Source: Mansonella perstans
Taxonomy: Eukaryota; Nematoda; Chromadorea; Rhabditida; Onchocercidae
Direction: 5' to 3'
DNA: 64,000 nucleotides
Assembly: GCA_037074765.1 (NCBI GenBank)
Contig: JBAMDO010000174.1
Location: 58,665 to 122,664 of the forward strand
Shown here piece after piece: positions 1-12,120 of the stretch. The first letter of the stretch is position 1. Every line of letters begins with the position of its first letter. Made by a program: the position numbers and the translations under genes. The notes beneath the pieces are model-generated. The model saw only the letters and a list, made by a program, of their open reading frames with translations. It was not told where the DNA came from and ran no database searches.

Positions 1-192
1 ATAAAAGCATCTCTTCCGTGAATTTCGTCATGGATATCTGAATAGAAGACTTCTACAAGTATTCAGTTAGTTTCTTCATTACTCTTTACCTTCATGCTAA
101 AAATTTAATTATCTTTAATTATCCAATCAATCCTTTTGATCATTTGTTCAACATAATTCGATAACTGAAAATTAATTATCCATATTGTAGCG
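1..192 (+). promoter_or_regulatory. Promoter and leader of His-rich gene 1
   Basis: The window opens on ataaaagcatctctt, which is the end of a TATAAAA box found about 190 bp upstream of the start codon in every His-rich copy (57422, 60718, and on the minus strand at 19555, 59726 and 63267). The block gatcatttgttcaacataa recurs in all leaders. A splice-acceptor-like ttgtag sits two bases before the ATG, so the leader may contain an intron or a trans-splice site. Confidence 0.6.
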
Positions 193-501
193 ATGGCATC
201 GTTGCAATTTACCGCGACGTTGTTGTTATTATTAGCTCTGTGTGCAGCATCAGTGACAGCGTCTGACTGGTGGGACGAATACTGGCATGGCCCATTCCAT
301 CACGATCATCATCATCATGGACATCACGGTCATCACGGTGGACATCATGGACATCATCATCATCCACATCACGATGAGCATCATCACCATTCCCACCATC
401 ATTCACATCACGGCCATCATCATCATTCACATCACGACGGCCATCATTCACATCACGGCGGTCATCATTTACATCACGGCGGTCATCATTTGTTGGATTA
501 A
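193..501 (+). CDS. Secreted histidine-rich mini-protein, copy 1 (102 aa)
   Basis: A single open frame encodes a hydrophobic signal peptide (MASLQFTATLLLLLALCAAS, cleavage near residue 23), then an SDWWDE start to the mature chain. The rest is almost entirely His-His dipeptides separated by Gly, Asp or Ser. It is the longest copy; extra copies of a short His-Ser-His-His repeat account for the length. The 3-prime flank carries an AATAAA at 581. It is the arm A counterpart of the gene at 19128-19361. The family has no recognisable fold; the histidines suggest metal or heme binding outside the cell, which is inference. Codon repetition makes the tract prone to slippage, so length may vary between individuals. 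Confidence 0.88.
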   Translation: MASLQFTATLLLLLALCAASVTASDWWDEYWHGPFHHDHHHHGHHGHHGGHHGHHHHPHHDEHHHHSHHHSHHGHHHHSHHDGHHSHHGGHHLHHGGHHLLD

Positions 502-962
502 TGCGATAAAAAACTTTTTTTAGATTTTGAAAGCGAAAAATCTTCTTGTATGATTTATGAATATTTACAGGATTATTTGTGAATAAAAGAGATTTTTATT
601 TCATTCCTATAATGAAATTAATTGTGCGAAACGGTTCCAAAATTATGGAATAGTTCTGAAATTTCCGGAAAAACAGGAAGCTCTTCGACAAATGTTTCTG
701 GGAGGTCTCTGGGAGCTTTTGCAGTAGAAGTGTAATTATCGCTTCCTGAAAGAGGAATACAATTTGATAATGACATTTAATTAATTTCACTCATTCCTTC
801 TTTATTTTGATCGCATTTCTTTATGGTGAAAAATGAATATACAAAAAGTAGACGAAAAGTAATATAGTAACACATAAGGAAATAATTTAATGATACAGCA
901 TATTGCATTGATTGCTGGACATTTCAACAAAAAAATAAACCATTACGACTGATCACGTCACG

Positions 963-1294
963 TCAAAATGACCAGGAGGATCCATCACGTTGGTTAAACT
1001 GGACATTATGAGATCCCATTGCTAACACAGCACGGTACAATTTGTCGTGCTTACCTGTCGGTTTAGTTTTATTGGAATTCAAACTGACAGAAACGATTTC
1101 AGTTTTCACATTTCTGTCTGTATCTTTTACTGATTGTATTTTTTGCATATCTTGCCGAGATATATCACAGGAATATTCATCCCGCGGTCGCTTTTCGGTT
1201 GAAAAGAAGTAATTATTCGTGTGATAATTACTTTTCTTCAATTCGGATGTCACTGATCCAATATAATTGGTGTTATCCATGTTTCCATGCTTCT
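963..1294 (-). pseudogene. Out-of-frame remainder of the VWA-ZP cytoplasmic tail
   Basis: Downstream of the frameshifted stop at 1295-1297, the original tail frame stays open to a stop at 963. It matches the arm B tail (18332-18665) with only one or two residue changes (for example NYFF against NYFS). The lack of further decay means that the single-base deletion near 1309-1310 is very recent or is a sequencing or assembly error. Confidence 0.75.
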
Positions 1295-4200
1295 TTAAAC
1301 TTTCTGAAGTACAAATTCATCTTCACCATTCATTTTTGTAATGTATCTGAAAACGGATAGATTTGATTTAAATTGAATAGAAACTGAAGTTTTGAGGAGT
1401 TAACAATTATATATCAAAATAATTTATATGTAGTAATAATCTTAGCTAAATTCTACAGCAATAATGCTAATGCTTGACAAAAACAGTGTTATGATAGTAA
1501 ATTGAGAATTCAAAAATTAAAATTTGAACCTGCCAAGTATTAAAAGCACAACAGCTGAGAAGACAATCAGCATAATCAATAACCAAAAGAAATTTATATT
1601 TGAGAGTTCATTAACGATTTGAAGCGGAAGAGCTACATCGGTGGTGACATTTACGGATTGGACAACGGTAAGTGTAACTTCTCCCTCAGTTGTTAGTGTG
1701 GTCAAAAAAGGCTCCATGTTGTGACGAGTGCGGTGATAAATTAGTAAATCTTTATGACTGGTGTCTGGACATCGCGGTGGCTATAAAAATATGCTTGTTA
1801 TGAAAATCTTTCTGTGAGGAGAAAATTAAAATTAGAGAAACAGAATTTCAAAAGTTTTTCCTTTCATATTCAAATTTCTTTTTTTCTGTAATCTTTCCCT
1901 GTCATATTTTTCAGGCAGTTTCTACCATAGGTGTGACAATTGTTCAGCACGCTAAAAATAAACTAGAAAATATTTTCGTAGTTTGTTCCGCAATTTCGTT
2001 AACCTTTAACCATTCTTTCAGCATGGCCTCTATTTTACAATATTCTTGAAAAAGGAGTTTAATGTTTAAACAAAAATTCCCTCTATAAATCGAGTATCAA
2101 ACTTACAAATGCAAAAAATATTTTCCCCTTAAGTTTATGGTGCAAATGCCATAACTTATTGTTAGAGTAAGTTATATCGTTAACAGTATTTATATCTGAG
2201 TCATAAATTTACAATTACATCACAACTTTGCTGGTGCTACAATGATACCGCTAAACAATATAATATATTAGACTTAACCAGGTCGTCCACTACAATGATA
2301 AATAATTTTGAAAAAAATGAAAAAATTAATTACTGTAATTCCTTCACAGCCATCTGCTTTTCTGATGCATAGAGTGAGCTGGCAGTGAAATGATAAATGT
2401 TCCGAGTTGAAAAGTTGAAAAACTTTGACACGCGCATATGCCATAAGTTTATTATCAGAATAAATTACATCGTTGGCAATATTTCTATCAGCACTACAGC
2501 TGAAAATATTCTTTTGTTCATACTGTCAGTTTGGAAATATTTAAATGAAAAAGATTTCTTCACTGATAACAATAAATATTCACTAATAAGCTGGATGAAA
2601 GTTCAAATTAAAAGTTTAAAAGTTTTTTTAAAGATACCTTTAAAGTTTCATTTAATAATCATTGCTGCGTGATATCCGATTGTTAAGAGAAAAAGAAATC
2701 TTTTCAAATTTTCAATAGAAAAATAATCAATCAATAATTTTGAAGACGGAGGAAAAACTTTGTTTTACCCTTTCTTATCAATAATGACATGTTGTTGCTG
2801 TTTGAGTTGTGTTTCAGCGAAACAATGATGAATATGAAGTCCATACAAATCAAACGCTTCTGTAACATTTTATTTTTCAATGTTAACTAACATTTCTTCC
2901 AATTAATTCAAAAAATAAAAATAAAATTTAGATTTTATGAAAATTTTTTAATCAAAAAATTTTGGAGTTGTTAAGGCTATTGTGATTGTTTGGAAAAAAA
3001 AAAGTTGAACAGTAAAGCAAGCAGTAGGCAGAAATGACATCAGATGACCAATCATATACCTCATGTGATTTATTATGGTGTCACTGATATCAGTGATATC
3101 ATGTTCATAGAGGAGGAAAAATACCAGATGACTTTTCATATCACTCATGTGATATTGCTATGGTATCACTGATATCATTGATATCATACCATTCATAGAG
3201 GAGAAAAAAACAAAACAAAATCATTTACACTATGTTACGTAATTAATGCTATGAAATTAAAGAAAAAAAAGACAAAAGGTTGAAATTAACAAAAAAGAAC
3301 CATACGATGATTATCGTCACATTCCCATCTGTGATAAACAATATCACCAAAATTAGCCCACTCAGTTACCGGTCCATTTGGTGTTCCTGCTCGAATTGTA
3401 TAATTACATTGTGGTGGTACCGAATACAATGGAAATATTTGCGTTGTTTTGTTATTACTAAAATTTATATGAAAACAAACAAAAAAAAATTAACGTAACA
3501 ATTTTGAATTTTAAAATTTCAGAATTTTTCAAAGAATGAAGAAAAAGATAGGAAAGATAATTTGGGAACAATTTTATTTATATTCATGTTACTTAGTTAG
3601 CTATAATCTAGTAAGCTTAATTAAATTGTGAGCTTTTTTCTTTTTATATTTTTTTTAGCCATTTTTTCTCTGTCTCTCTTTCTCTCTCATTTGTTTCTCT
3701 TTCATTTGTTCACAGTACAAAAACTTTTGCGCAAATCGGATTTTTAAATCAATTAAAGAGTGAAAAAAATAACAATTTCAAAATTAAGATTGAAAATAAT
3801 AATTGATCAAAAACTTTTTTCTTTTTGGCAAAATTTTAATTTTTTGAAATAAACAAACCTGTTTAAATTTTTAATCTGAAATTTTTCATCAAGATTTTTT
3901 TATTTACCAAATTATTGTCCTAACCTTTGTGAGCGCAAATTAGTGCGTAAATGTTGCGGCTGCTGTAATTGTTGTGGTTGATAGCAGTGCAGAACAAATC
4001 CCTCATCTGCACCAAATGCCAACCATTTATCGTATGTTATAGTGATCAGTGCTGAATAATTTCTTCCCGGTGGATTTAACTGTAGATTTAAATTAATTTC
4101 GTATCACAAGATGATAAATAATATTAATAGCAGAAAAAATGCAAGACATGAAGACAATTCAATCATCCACTCCGTTATCACTTATCATTTATTATCAATA

Positions 4201-7200
4201 ATGATAATATTAGCAGTAAGTGAAACCAATTCTTGAGCCTTAATGATGCTCTTTTCTTCAAAATTGTTTCAAATAATTAGACGATCAGATTTCACCCTTC
4301 ATGATTATGTTGATCTTACTCATATTTACTGATTTGATTCATATTTACCGTGACAGCATAAAACATGACTTGGGAAAGAACAAATTTAAATTTATATCAT
4401 TCTCTAATCAATAATGGTACCTTACCGATATCGTTTCTTCGATACCACATTTCTTAAAATTGATAAAGAAATGAATTTCATAAGTTGGGACATGTTCACC
4501 GAATTGTTGAGCCTGAATAACTTTTGTGCAATTTTTCTTCATCATATTTCTACCTGAAATAGCTCGAATTACTTTTTTTTTCAAAAATATTAGTAGTAAA
4601 AAATAAGTGTAAAAGAATTAACTACTTAAGAAAGAAAAATTGTTGCAAATAATTAACAATTCAAAATCAAAAAAAACATTTAAACGAAAAATTTGGACTT
4701 TTTTCTTCTTCCATTAAGCAAATCGTTTAAATTGTTTAAAATAATAAATTAAAATCCAAAAAATTTTTTTTAGTTGAAAAAATTTGAGCAAATCTTAAAT
4801 AACCTTTATTACCTTACCAATAGTTACCTTTCATTTATGATAATAAATTAAAACTTTTTACTTAATTAGAAAGAGATGTTCGTTTTTTTTCCCATTTAAT
4901 AAACAATTAAAGTGAAGAAAAAAGGCAATACCCTGAACAATAATTGTTCCAGCAAATGATTTAAGAAATTGGAATGTTGTATTGAATCCATCATTCAAAC
5001 AGTGAGCAGTGATTTCCTGAACTGCTGCAGATTCTATTTCCAGTATTACTGCTTCCTCCGTTGAAATAAATTTTTCTTAAAATTGAATGTGTGAATTTTT
5101 CTTAGAAGATATTTTCATAAGAACAAAGTTATTTTTTGATATCATAAAAAAAGTACCAATAATTACCTTTCATTTATGATAGTAATTTAAAACTCTTTAC
5201 TTACTTACTTACTTGCTTAGTTACTTACTTACTTACTTCCTAAAACAATTTTGTTAAATTTGCAATTTTCAAATAATATTAAATTTATTACATTTTAGAA
5301 ATTAGCAAAAAGCAAAATATCAAAAAATAAATTAGACAAACTTTTTGCAGCGCTTCGAATATGTTCTGCTAACTGACCAACTAATTGGTCACTGTCCACT
5401 GCAGTTACATTAAAGAAGAGATGGTGATTTTGTTCATCGTTGATAAGTTGTTTGATCAATAGTGGATTTGTATCGTTGATAGATACTATTATTACAGTTA
5501 TCTTATATTGATCAAGTAACTGAAACTAACTACTGTAGCAATTTTGCAATTTATTTCTGATTTTGCATCAGATAAAACTGAACGATAAATAGAAAATAAT
5601 ATCGCTCATTTTCATTAATCACATTTTGAATTTATTTCAAAATAAGCATGCCTTTAAAGCTTCGTAAAACTGATCACCAGACATATCATTGCTGACCACT
5701 ACAAGTACATTTGGCGCTGTATCTCTGTCGCCCTAAATGGCTGGTTGATATTGTTATAATATAAGAATTTTAATCTTTATTTTGGCAATTTTAGAATTAT
5801 AAATTTGCAAAATTAGTTTCAATACTTAAAAAAGTTGAAAATTTTGATTAAAACTTACTCGTCGTTTGCTAAAGGCATTTTGTACAACCGTATGGATAGC
5901 ATTATCAAACCTCTCCAAATCACTAATATGTTTAATGTCACCAATATCGGCAAAAAGACATGATTTACAGATATCACTAATATATTCAGTATCAGCAATA
6001 TCAGCAAGAAGACATGTTTTACAGCTATGTTTACGGAATGAAAATTCCAATACAGCTTCTCGTGCGAATCGTATCAATGAAATCTGATTCAGCAAAAGAT
6101 GAGAATTTAAATATTTGAAAATTAAAAACAAAAATTTGATCATTTCAACTATTCATGCTAATCAATACATTGGCTTCAATTAGATGAAATACATATCTGT
6201 GAAAATTAATTAGACGAATTAATTACATGGAATTTCAAAAATTTTCCGAATAAATCTTATTTTTAAACCTGTACACCATCAGGACCAATATTTTTAAATT
6301 GCTCCACAGTGGCCATGATAAATTTCAATGCTCGTTGGAAATTTATTTTAGTGTTCTTATTGGATGCATCAATCAGGAATAATATATCACATTGTGTTCC
6401 ATCAGTTTTGTCATTTGCTATTGGACATTCATCTATAATAACAAACTATAAATATAAACCAATCATTGAAACAATTTTAATATTTTTATTTATAAATTTC
6501 TCTCCTTAATAACATTAAATTCCTATAATCAAATTTTAATCTTAATTTGCTTTTTTCTTTTTTAGATTGCAGGCAAATTTTCAAATTTATTTAAAATTTA
6601 AAATCAAAATTTATTACATGTTTGAGAAATAGCCGTAAAAATTTTATGTTTTTCCATTCAAACGCAAAATTAAAAAAAAAAATTTTCCACTACAAATAAA
6701 TCACCTCCATTGATAGCAGCAAAGTCACTGCAGTAAATCGATTTATCATCATTGATCGTTAATTTATTTTGATCGCTCGTTGCTGATTGCTGCAAACTTT
6801 TCAATCATTGACCAATAAATATTTTTTGACCAAGTTCCAGTTAGCCATATTTACTTTTTTTTTTGGCCAAATTTCAGCTAATCATACTTTTTTTTTTGGC
6901 AAAATTTTTGCAGAGATTGCAGCGAAATTATTAGAAATGGAAGTGACAGACTTTTTTTTCTTTGACATTATTGTTTAACAATTGATGGTCAGTCTATACG
7001 AACTAAAATGTGGACCGCAGCAAAGCGGTGGCATTTTTTGGTAAAAAATAAGCAGTGACTGTTGAACATGCAATAAAGACATTAAGAATTTAATCAATGA
7101 CTGAAATTTTGGTTGAAATTTATTTTGAGAGGAAAAGAATTCTTGATTTTTGAACTTTGGTGATTCTAGATATAAAGAAAACTATCAAAGTGATCGCTGG

Positions 7201-10200
7201 TTAAGAAAACACCAGGAATTAGATTGTTTTGGAACATCTTTATTTTCAGCGTGGACGGAAAACGGAAAATGTAAAACCATAAAACGAACCTACTGCTTGA
7301 TTATTTTGATAATACAGAAATTATACATCAGTCTTACCGGTTCGAAGTGTTCTGAAATACTGAAATCAAATTTTGTCTTTTGTTTCTCATCGTTTGCTGA
7401 AGTGTTCATTTCATCGTTTATTGCTTGAAGTCCGGTTGCTTTTGACGGAAATCGTGGTTGAGCAAATTGAATATGCTCCGTTAGTTCTGAATATTGAGTG
7501 TTCGCCGTTTTCATGATTTCACTTTTATCTTGTTCTGCTCCAGATTCAGTAAACGATGCATCCATATTCAAAAATGAAATTTTTGCTGGACCAATCGATC
7601 CTGTGTGTTCTGATTTATCTGTTAAAACAATGTTTTTCGTTTGAGTGTCAAGATCCGGTGGGGGTATTTCATTTCTGGAATTAAATCCGAAATCAAAAGA
7701 ATCTTTGAACCCCTTTGCTACTTGTGCTGATCGGATCTTAAATACTGGAGGAGACGAGATATTTTCTGTGAAGCTGGAATTATTTTGTTTTTGTAATGAA
7801 TTAATCATTGCTTCTCTTTCGATAGTTTTAGCTTTATTCTCCACGGAATCTGAAAGATTGGTTTTTATAATTTCCTCATCGATCCGTTCTCCAATTACAA
7901 TATGAGGCATTGAAAAAACTGATGAAGCTCTATTTTGCTCATCCAGAATCTCTCGATCACCTACCACAATAGGAGCTGGCCTAAATTGTAATGCTCGATT
8001 TTCAGAACTGATTTTTGATTTAGTAATATCTTCCTCAATCGATTTAGCAAAATTTTCAGTATTCGTAACAACAGTAGTAGTAGCAGATTCAGTGGGTGAA
8101 AAAATCATCGTTTTCCGAAAATCCATTTGATCCTCTGGAATATTCTCGGTTTGGGAAGATGAACAAGGCGTTTCGGGTAATTTTTCGTGATCAAAATTAT
8201 TTGTTTCACTCAAACTTTGTTGTCTATTTGTTGTTATGATTGAAGTTTGCTCTGATAAAATTTCCTTATCAATTGTTTCGATTGGACGAGATTTCGTTAA
8301 GAGTGCGGTATAGTTCAAAATGTGACTTGATGCTAAATTTCCGAATCTGTAGGGAAATGGATTTGAATTCGGGTCAGAAATGTGACTTGATGTTGAAAAT
8401 CCGTTTGCTCTTTCCGCAAACTTTCGTATAGCTTGACTCGCTCCACCAAAATTATTTACCAACCAGCCTTTACTTCCTGCCGCTGCTATATCATCATTCG
8501 ATTTAAATTGCTCCGAAGTTGTTTCAATTTTATCAATTGATACTTTGGCAGATTTTTCATCTTTGCCGCTCATAATATTATCCTGAAAAATATTCAAATG
8601 TCAATAGGAAAAGTTTATTTCCAGTTAAAACAATAAAAAAAACTCTTCATTCGCATTTTTTTTAAATCGAAAAATTTACTTGAATTTTTTCAAAATTGCT
8701 AGAGCTTTGCTCTAACAATTTTTCCCCTATCCATTTCAATATAAAACTTACATTGGCGCCAGGTGTAACTGTAGTACGTTGTAAATTAGCAATGTAATTT
8801 GTTGAATTCATTTTGTTATCATATAACAATTGGTGAAATGTTTTCAATGGTTTCATTATTTGCGTCACTTGCGCTTCTTCTGTCTTCAACACATCATCAT
8901 TTATAACTGCCATTTCCTGTAAAATAAAGCTTATTGGAATTTTGGAAATTTTTAAATTTTCAAAAAAAAGAAAACGAAAAACTCATTTGTTCTCACTTCA
9001 TCATTGATCCCTGGTGCTAAATAATGAGTATAGGCTACTTCATCGACGACACCTTTTTTATGACCAACTTTAAGCATTGTTGGATAATGTTCAGTGCTTT
9101 GTGCTGGCATATTGTTGTTATTGTCTGCAATATATTACGAAGAAGTTAGCAACAATTTACACGTGAAAACAAGAGCGTAAAATATAGGTGATATAAGTGA
9201 CATGAAATTAATATTTACCTGTTTTCTTATTACGAAAATTATTGTTGGTTTGTTTGTTTGAATTGATTGGTATTCTAGTTGGTGCAAAAAAAAATATTTG
9301 AACATTTGTATTATCAATTGGTTGGTCATTCAAAACACTAGCACTTTTTTCTTGACCATCGTCATTTTCATTTAATTTAGTTGTTTGTTCATTATTGATA
9401 AGATCATAATCAAATGATTGATCATAGGTGAATATTGTTACATCACCTTTATAAATCAATAGTATCACCTGAAAGTATTGTCTAAGAATGATAAAAATTT
9501 GATCATTAAATGAATCAACTTAATTAGGCTTTCTAGAATTAAAAAGAAAAAAAATTTTCATAAATAAAAACTCTTAATTATTGTGCTCATACAGTTATTC
9601 AAAATTTTATTTGCAAAAGTTCCGTTTTTTTTTTTTATTTATTATTAATTTGCATGCAATTAAAGTATTTGCAAAAATTGTTATTGTTTCAAGCATCAAA
9701 TTTATAATAAATCAATTTTGCAAACTTTTTTGCATGAATAAAAGAATTTCAGGTGAGATTTGCATTATTATTAATTCAACAACTAAATGTAATAATGAAT
9801 CAATGAAAATCCAGCTCAGTTTAATAATTAAAAATTCGTCAGTGTGTAATTTCAACAAATGACCATTGTAATCTCAACAATGACCACTTCTTCTTTTCCA
9901 TCTTATCTTTACTGAACCCAATCTTTGGCAACGAAATACACTAACAATGGAATAAACAAAAGATGGAATTAATTCGCCAACACTTTGTACGATTTCGTAA
10001 ACTGACCACACATTGCGTGATTTCATTCATTTCAGTTTCTCATTCATTAATTGCGCTTAATGGAAATTGAGAGATTTTGAACAAATTCATCAAATGGTGT
10101 CAGTTTAAAAATCATTTCAATACTATTGTCATTGTCATTTTTTGGACATCAGAAAGCTATTTGTTTAGCAAACATCTCATACATGTTGCATACGTCATTT

Positions 10201-10495
10201 CAATGCGACGTTTCATCAATCATATTTCATCGTACGTAATTTTCCGGACTTTCTTTCCTAATCCATATTTTTCAGTAAAATGTGATGATGGAGTTTGAGT
10301 GATAAAAAAATGTACACAGATTTTTGTTAAATAATTAACTAATTAAATTTTCATATTAATTAGGCAAGATTGAAATTTGGAAAGAACAAAAAAAAAAAAA
10401 AGAAAAAAAACGTCACATTCGAATTGATAAATTTAAATGAATAAATGAAAAAGACTTACAAAATGTATTGTTATTCTTTGTGTAATTTGCAACAT
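1295..10495 (-). CDS. VWA and ZP-domain membrane protein, CUT-6-like cuticlin (about 1231 aa)
   Basis: Eighteen exons join with consistent phases: 10460-10495, 9219-9468, 8997-9124, 8752-8916, 7338-8582, 6705-6789, 6269-6432, 5859-6083, 5652-5732, 5342-5519, 4932-5075, 4426-4553, 3925-4079, 3306-3457, 2769-2859, 2334-2499, 1530-1780, 1295-1346. Order: short signal-like N-terminus (MLQITQRITIHFVILLIY), a Ser/Thr-rich region of roughly 600 residues mostly in one exon, a VWA domain (about 649-852, starting CDILFLIDASN), a ZP domain (about 860-1136) with four ZP-N and eight ZP-C cysteines ending CEGITPPRC, then one membrane helix (about 1192-1214). The ZP plus VWA pairing is that of C. elegans CUT-6, a cuticle and alae component; this protein is much longer. 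The VWA metal site is imperfect (DASNK instead of DxSxS). A one-base loss in the last exon truncates the cytoplasmic tail after 17 residues. Exon 1 is the least certain. Confidence 0.82.
3039..3205. repeat. Two-copy direct repeat of about 83 bp with internal palindromes
   Basis: Two similar units begin at about 3039 and 3122 (cagatgac...catgtgat...cactgatatca...cattcatagagga). Each contains a short palindrome around gatatcagtgatatc. They lie in the intron between exons 14 and 15 of the VWA-ZP gene. Confidence 0.7.
5196..5238. repeat. CTTA tetranucleotide microsatellite
   Basis: About ten imperfect ttac/ctta units in a row (ttacttacttacttgcttag and onward), lying in the intron between exons 10 and 11 of the VWA-ZP gene. 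Confidence 0.85.
5921..6028 (-). repeat. In-frame 54-bp tandem duplication inside the VWA domain
   Basis: Within exon 8 of the VWA-ZP gene, two 54-bp units start at 5921 and 5975 (cactaatat...gacatg.tttacag). They encode CKTCLLADIADTEYISDI followed by CKSCLFADIGDIKHISDL, so an 18-residue block with a CxxC motif is doubled. Confidence 0.85.
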
Positions 10496-11678
10496 TTTCA
10501 AAAATAATAATGCACCTTTGCAAACTGCAAAATTTTACGCACTTTTATCACAATTTGTGCATTTTTGCAACAAAAAAAGAAAAAAAAAAAAAAACACGTA
10601 AATCTGATCCTGCAAAAATGAACAATAAATTTAGCTTTAACAAATGACACACAAAAAAAAATGAATTGTTGCATAATGATTGCTAACTGTAAAATTTGAA
10701 ATTGAAACTAAATTGCAAAAGGGAAAAAATTGGGGAGATAATTACGATTCTCATAAAATACAACTTATTCTTTTTCATTAAAAATGATAGATATTTCTGT
10801 TGCGGATTATCGAAGTAATTTATTGTTTGAAGCCTTGTTCGAAAAATGAGCTTTTGTGCGAATTTTTAATAATTACAAGTTGTTACAAAAAAAAATGAAA
10901 AGAAAAGAAATCGAATTTCAGTAAATTTATCCTTAAAAGTTATCATCATCATCATTAATACAAATCATACCTATATATATTAAATAATATGCTGCTAATA
11001 TTTAAGTTAGCAAACTTCACTACAGTGGACAACAGATAATAATAACATCATGGTAATAATAATAATTTTGGGATAGAAATAATGATTTGGAATGAGAATA
11101 ATAATGATTTTGAGATAATAACAATGATTTCAGGGTAACATTAATAATAACAGTTTATCATAGCAGAAAATTTTTCATGTGAATATGATTAAAAATTAAA
11201 TGTTAATAGAAGAATATTCGTAGAGAGATGTAAAAAATATATTTTGATAAGTAATAAGTGATTCATATTAACTGTTATCGCAGTAATTAAAACATTAACG
11301 ATCATTTTAATTCTATATTTTCATGTATGCTTTTCATGTCGATCTTCTTCCAATATTTTTTTAAAATTGAAAAATTAGAGTGTCAAGTAAGTCATTCATA
11401 GGAATATGATTGATTGTAATTGTTGTTTCATTAGTAAAGGAGGTGACTTATTTCACATAAATCATCTTATGTTATAAATAAATCAGCTGTGAAATATTGC
11501 TATTTCACCAATTAATTAAATAATTGAAATATCCATAAAGTGTAAAATTAGCAATATTTGCTAGTAAATATAAGAGCGTAGCTAGATAGCTAGTTAACAA
11601 GTGGATAATAACACTTTTTTGCTGAAAATAATAGAAATGAAAGGAAAATTAGTAATATTAATTGCAAAGATGACAAAA
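10496..11678. other. No gene seen; presumed 5-prime flank of the VWA-ZP gene
   Basis: AT-rich sequence with homopolymer runs and some loose taataat-type repeats near 11038-11110. I see no conserved coding exon. A promoter for the minus-strand VWA-ZP gene should lie here, but no clear element stands out. Confidence 0.5.
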
Positions 11679-12120
11679 TCATCTTAAGAAATTTCCAATC
11701 TCGATGCAAATTGAAGTACTAAATAAATAAATGAATGCATTTATAAACAAATCTTGTCTAAAAAGATTAAGGGTGTCAACAATCAAAATTTGCTTCCAAA
11801 TGACTCGCTTAATAGAATGGGGCAATTTTGTTTTTTTTGTTGACCAAAATGTCACCTGGAGAAAATTCCAGACCAAGTGCATCTCTTTGATAAAATTGGT
11901 TTCGTTAAAATTCAGAAAATTCCAGTGGCAAAAAATCACCAAACAGCATTTGCGGCGTTTTTTTACCGTGAGATTCCCCTCACCTGAACACCAAGAGATG
12001 CCTAAGGTACAGTGCATAATTCAATCAAGAAGTTATATGTGTTTTACAGAGGTTAGTCACACTTATTTTCTTTATCTGTCCCATATATTTCAAATGCTAA
12101 ATAATTGCAAACTCCACTGA
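11679..12120. other. Unassigned block open on both strands
   Basis: Both strands stay open for over 330 bases (minus 112 codons, plus 129 codons), and GC content is a little higher than in the surroundings. Short motifs recur (gaaaattccag and cagaaaattccag on the same strand). I cannot match either translation to a family. It could be a decayed mobile element, a conserved noncoding block or chance. Confidence 0.3.

Larger units (their letters stand above)
1..2725 (+). repeat. Inverted repeat arm A (about 2.7 kb, enters from left edge)
   Basis: This segment is repeated in reverse complement at about 16903-19556. It contains a His-rich gene, its 3-prime flank and the last three exons of the VWA-ZP gene. 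Matching stops at about 2725, where the two copies diverge after a shared stretch ending in ttcaatagaaaaa. In one stretch of about 125 bp that I compared (near 1380-1510), only two differences are visible. The His-rich gene leader (1-190) is clearly less similar. The left limit is unknown because the window starts inside the arm. Confidence 0.93.

Noticed and set aside
209..523. Ile/Thr-rich and Asp/Val-rich frames over the His-rich genes (also at 57601-57975, 57703-57933, 60891-61181, 62759-62986)
   Set aside because: They are other-frame and antisense readings of the CAT/CAC repeats. Only the frame with the signal peptide and WWDD motif is consistent across copies.
2397..2672. Identical 91-codon frames in both arms (2397-2672 plus, 16955-17230 minus)
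   Set aside because: They lie antisense to exon 16 of the VWA-ZP gene and its intron; their identity reflects the inverted repeat, not a conserved protein.
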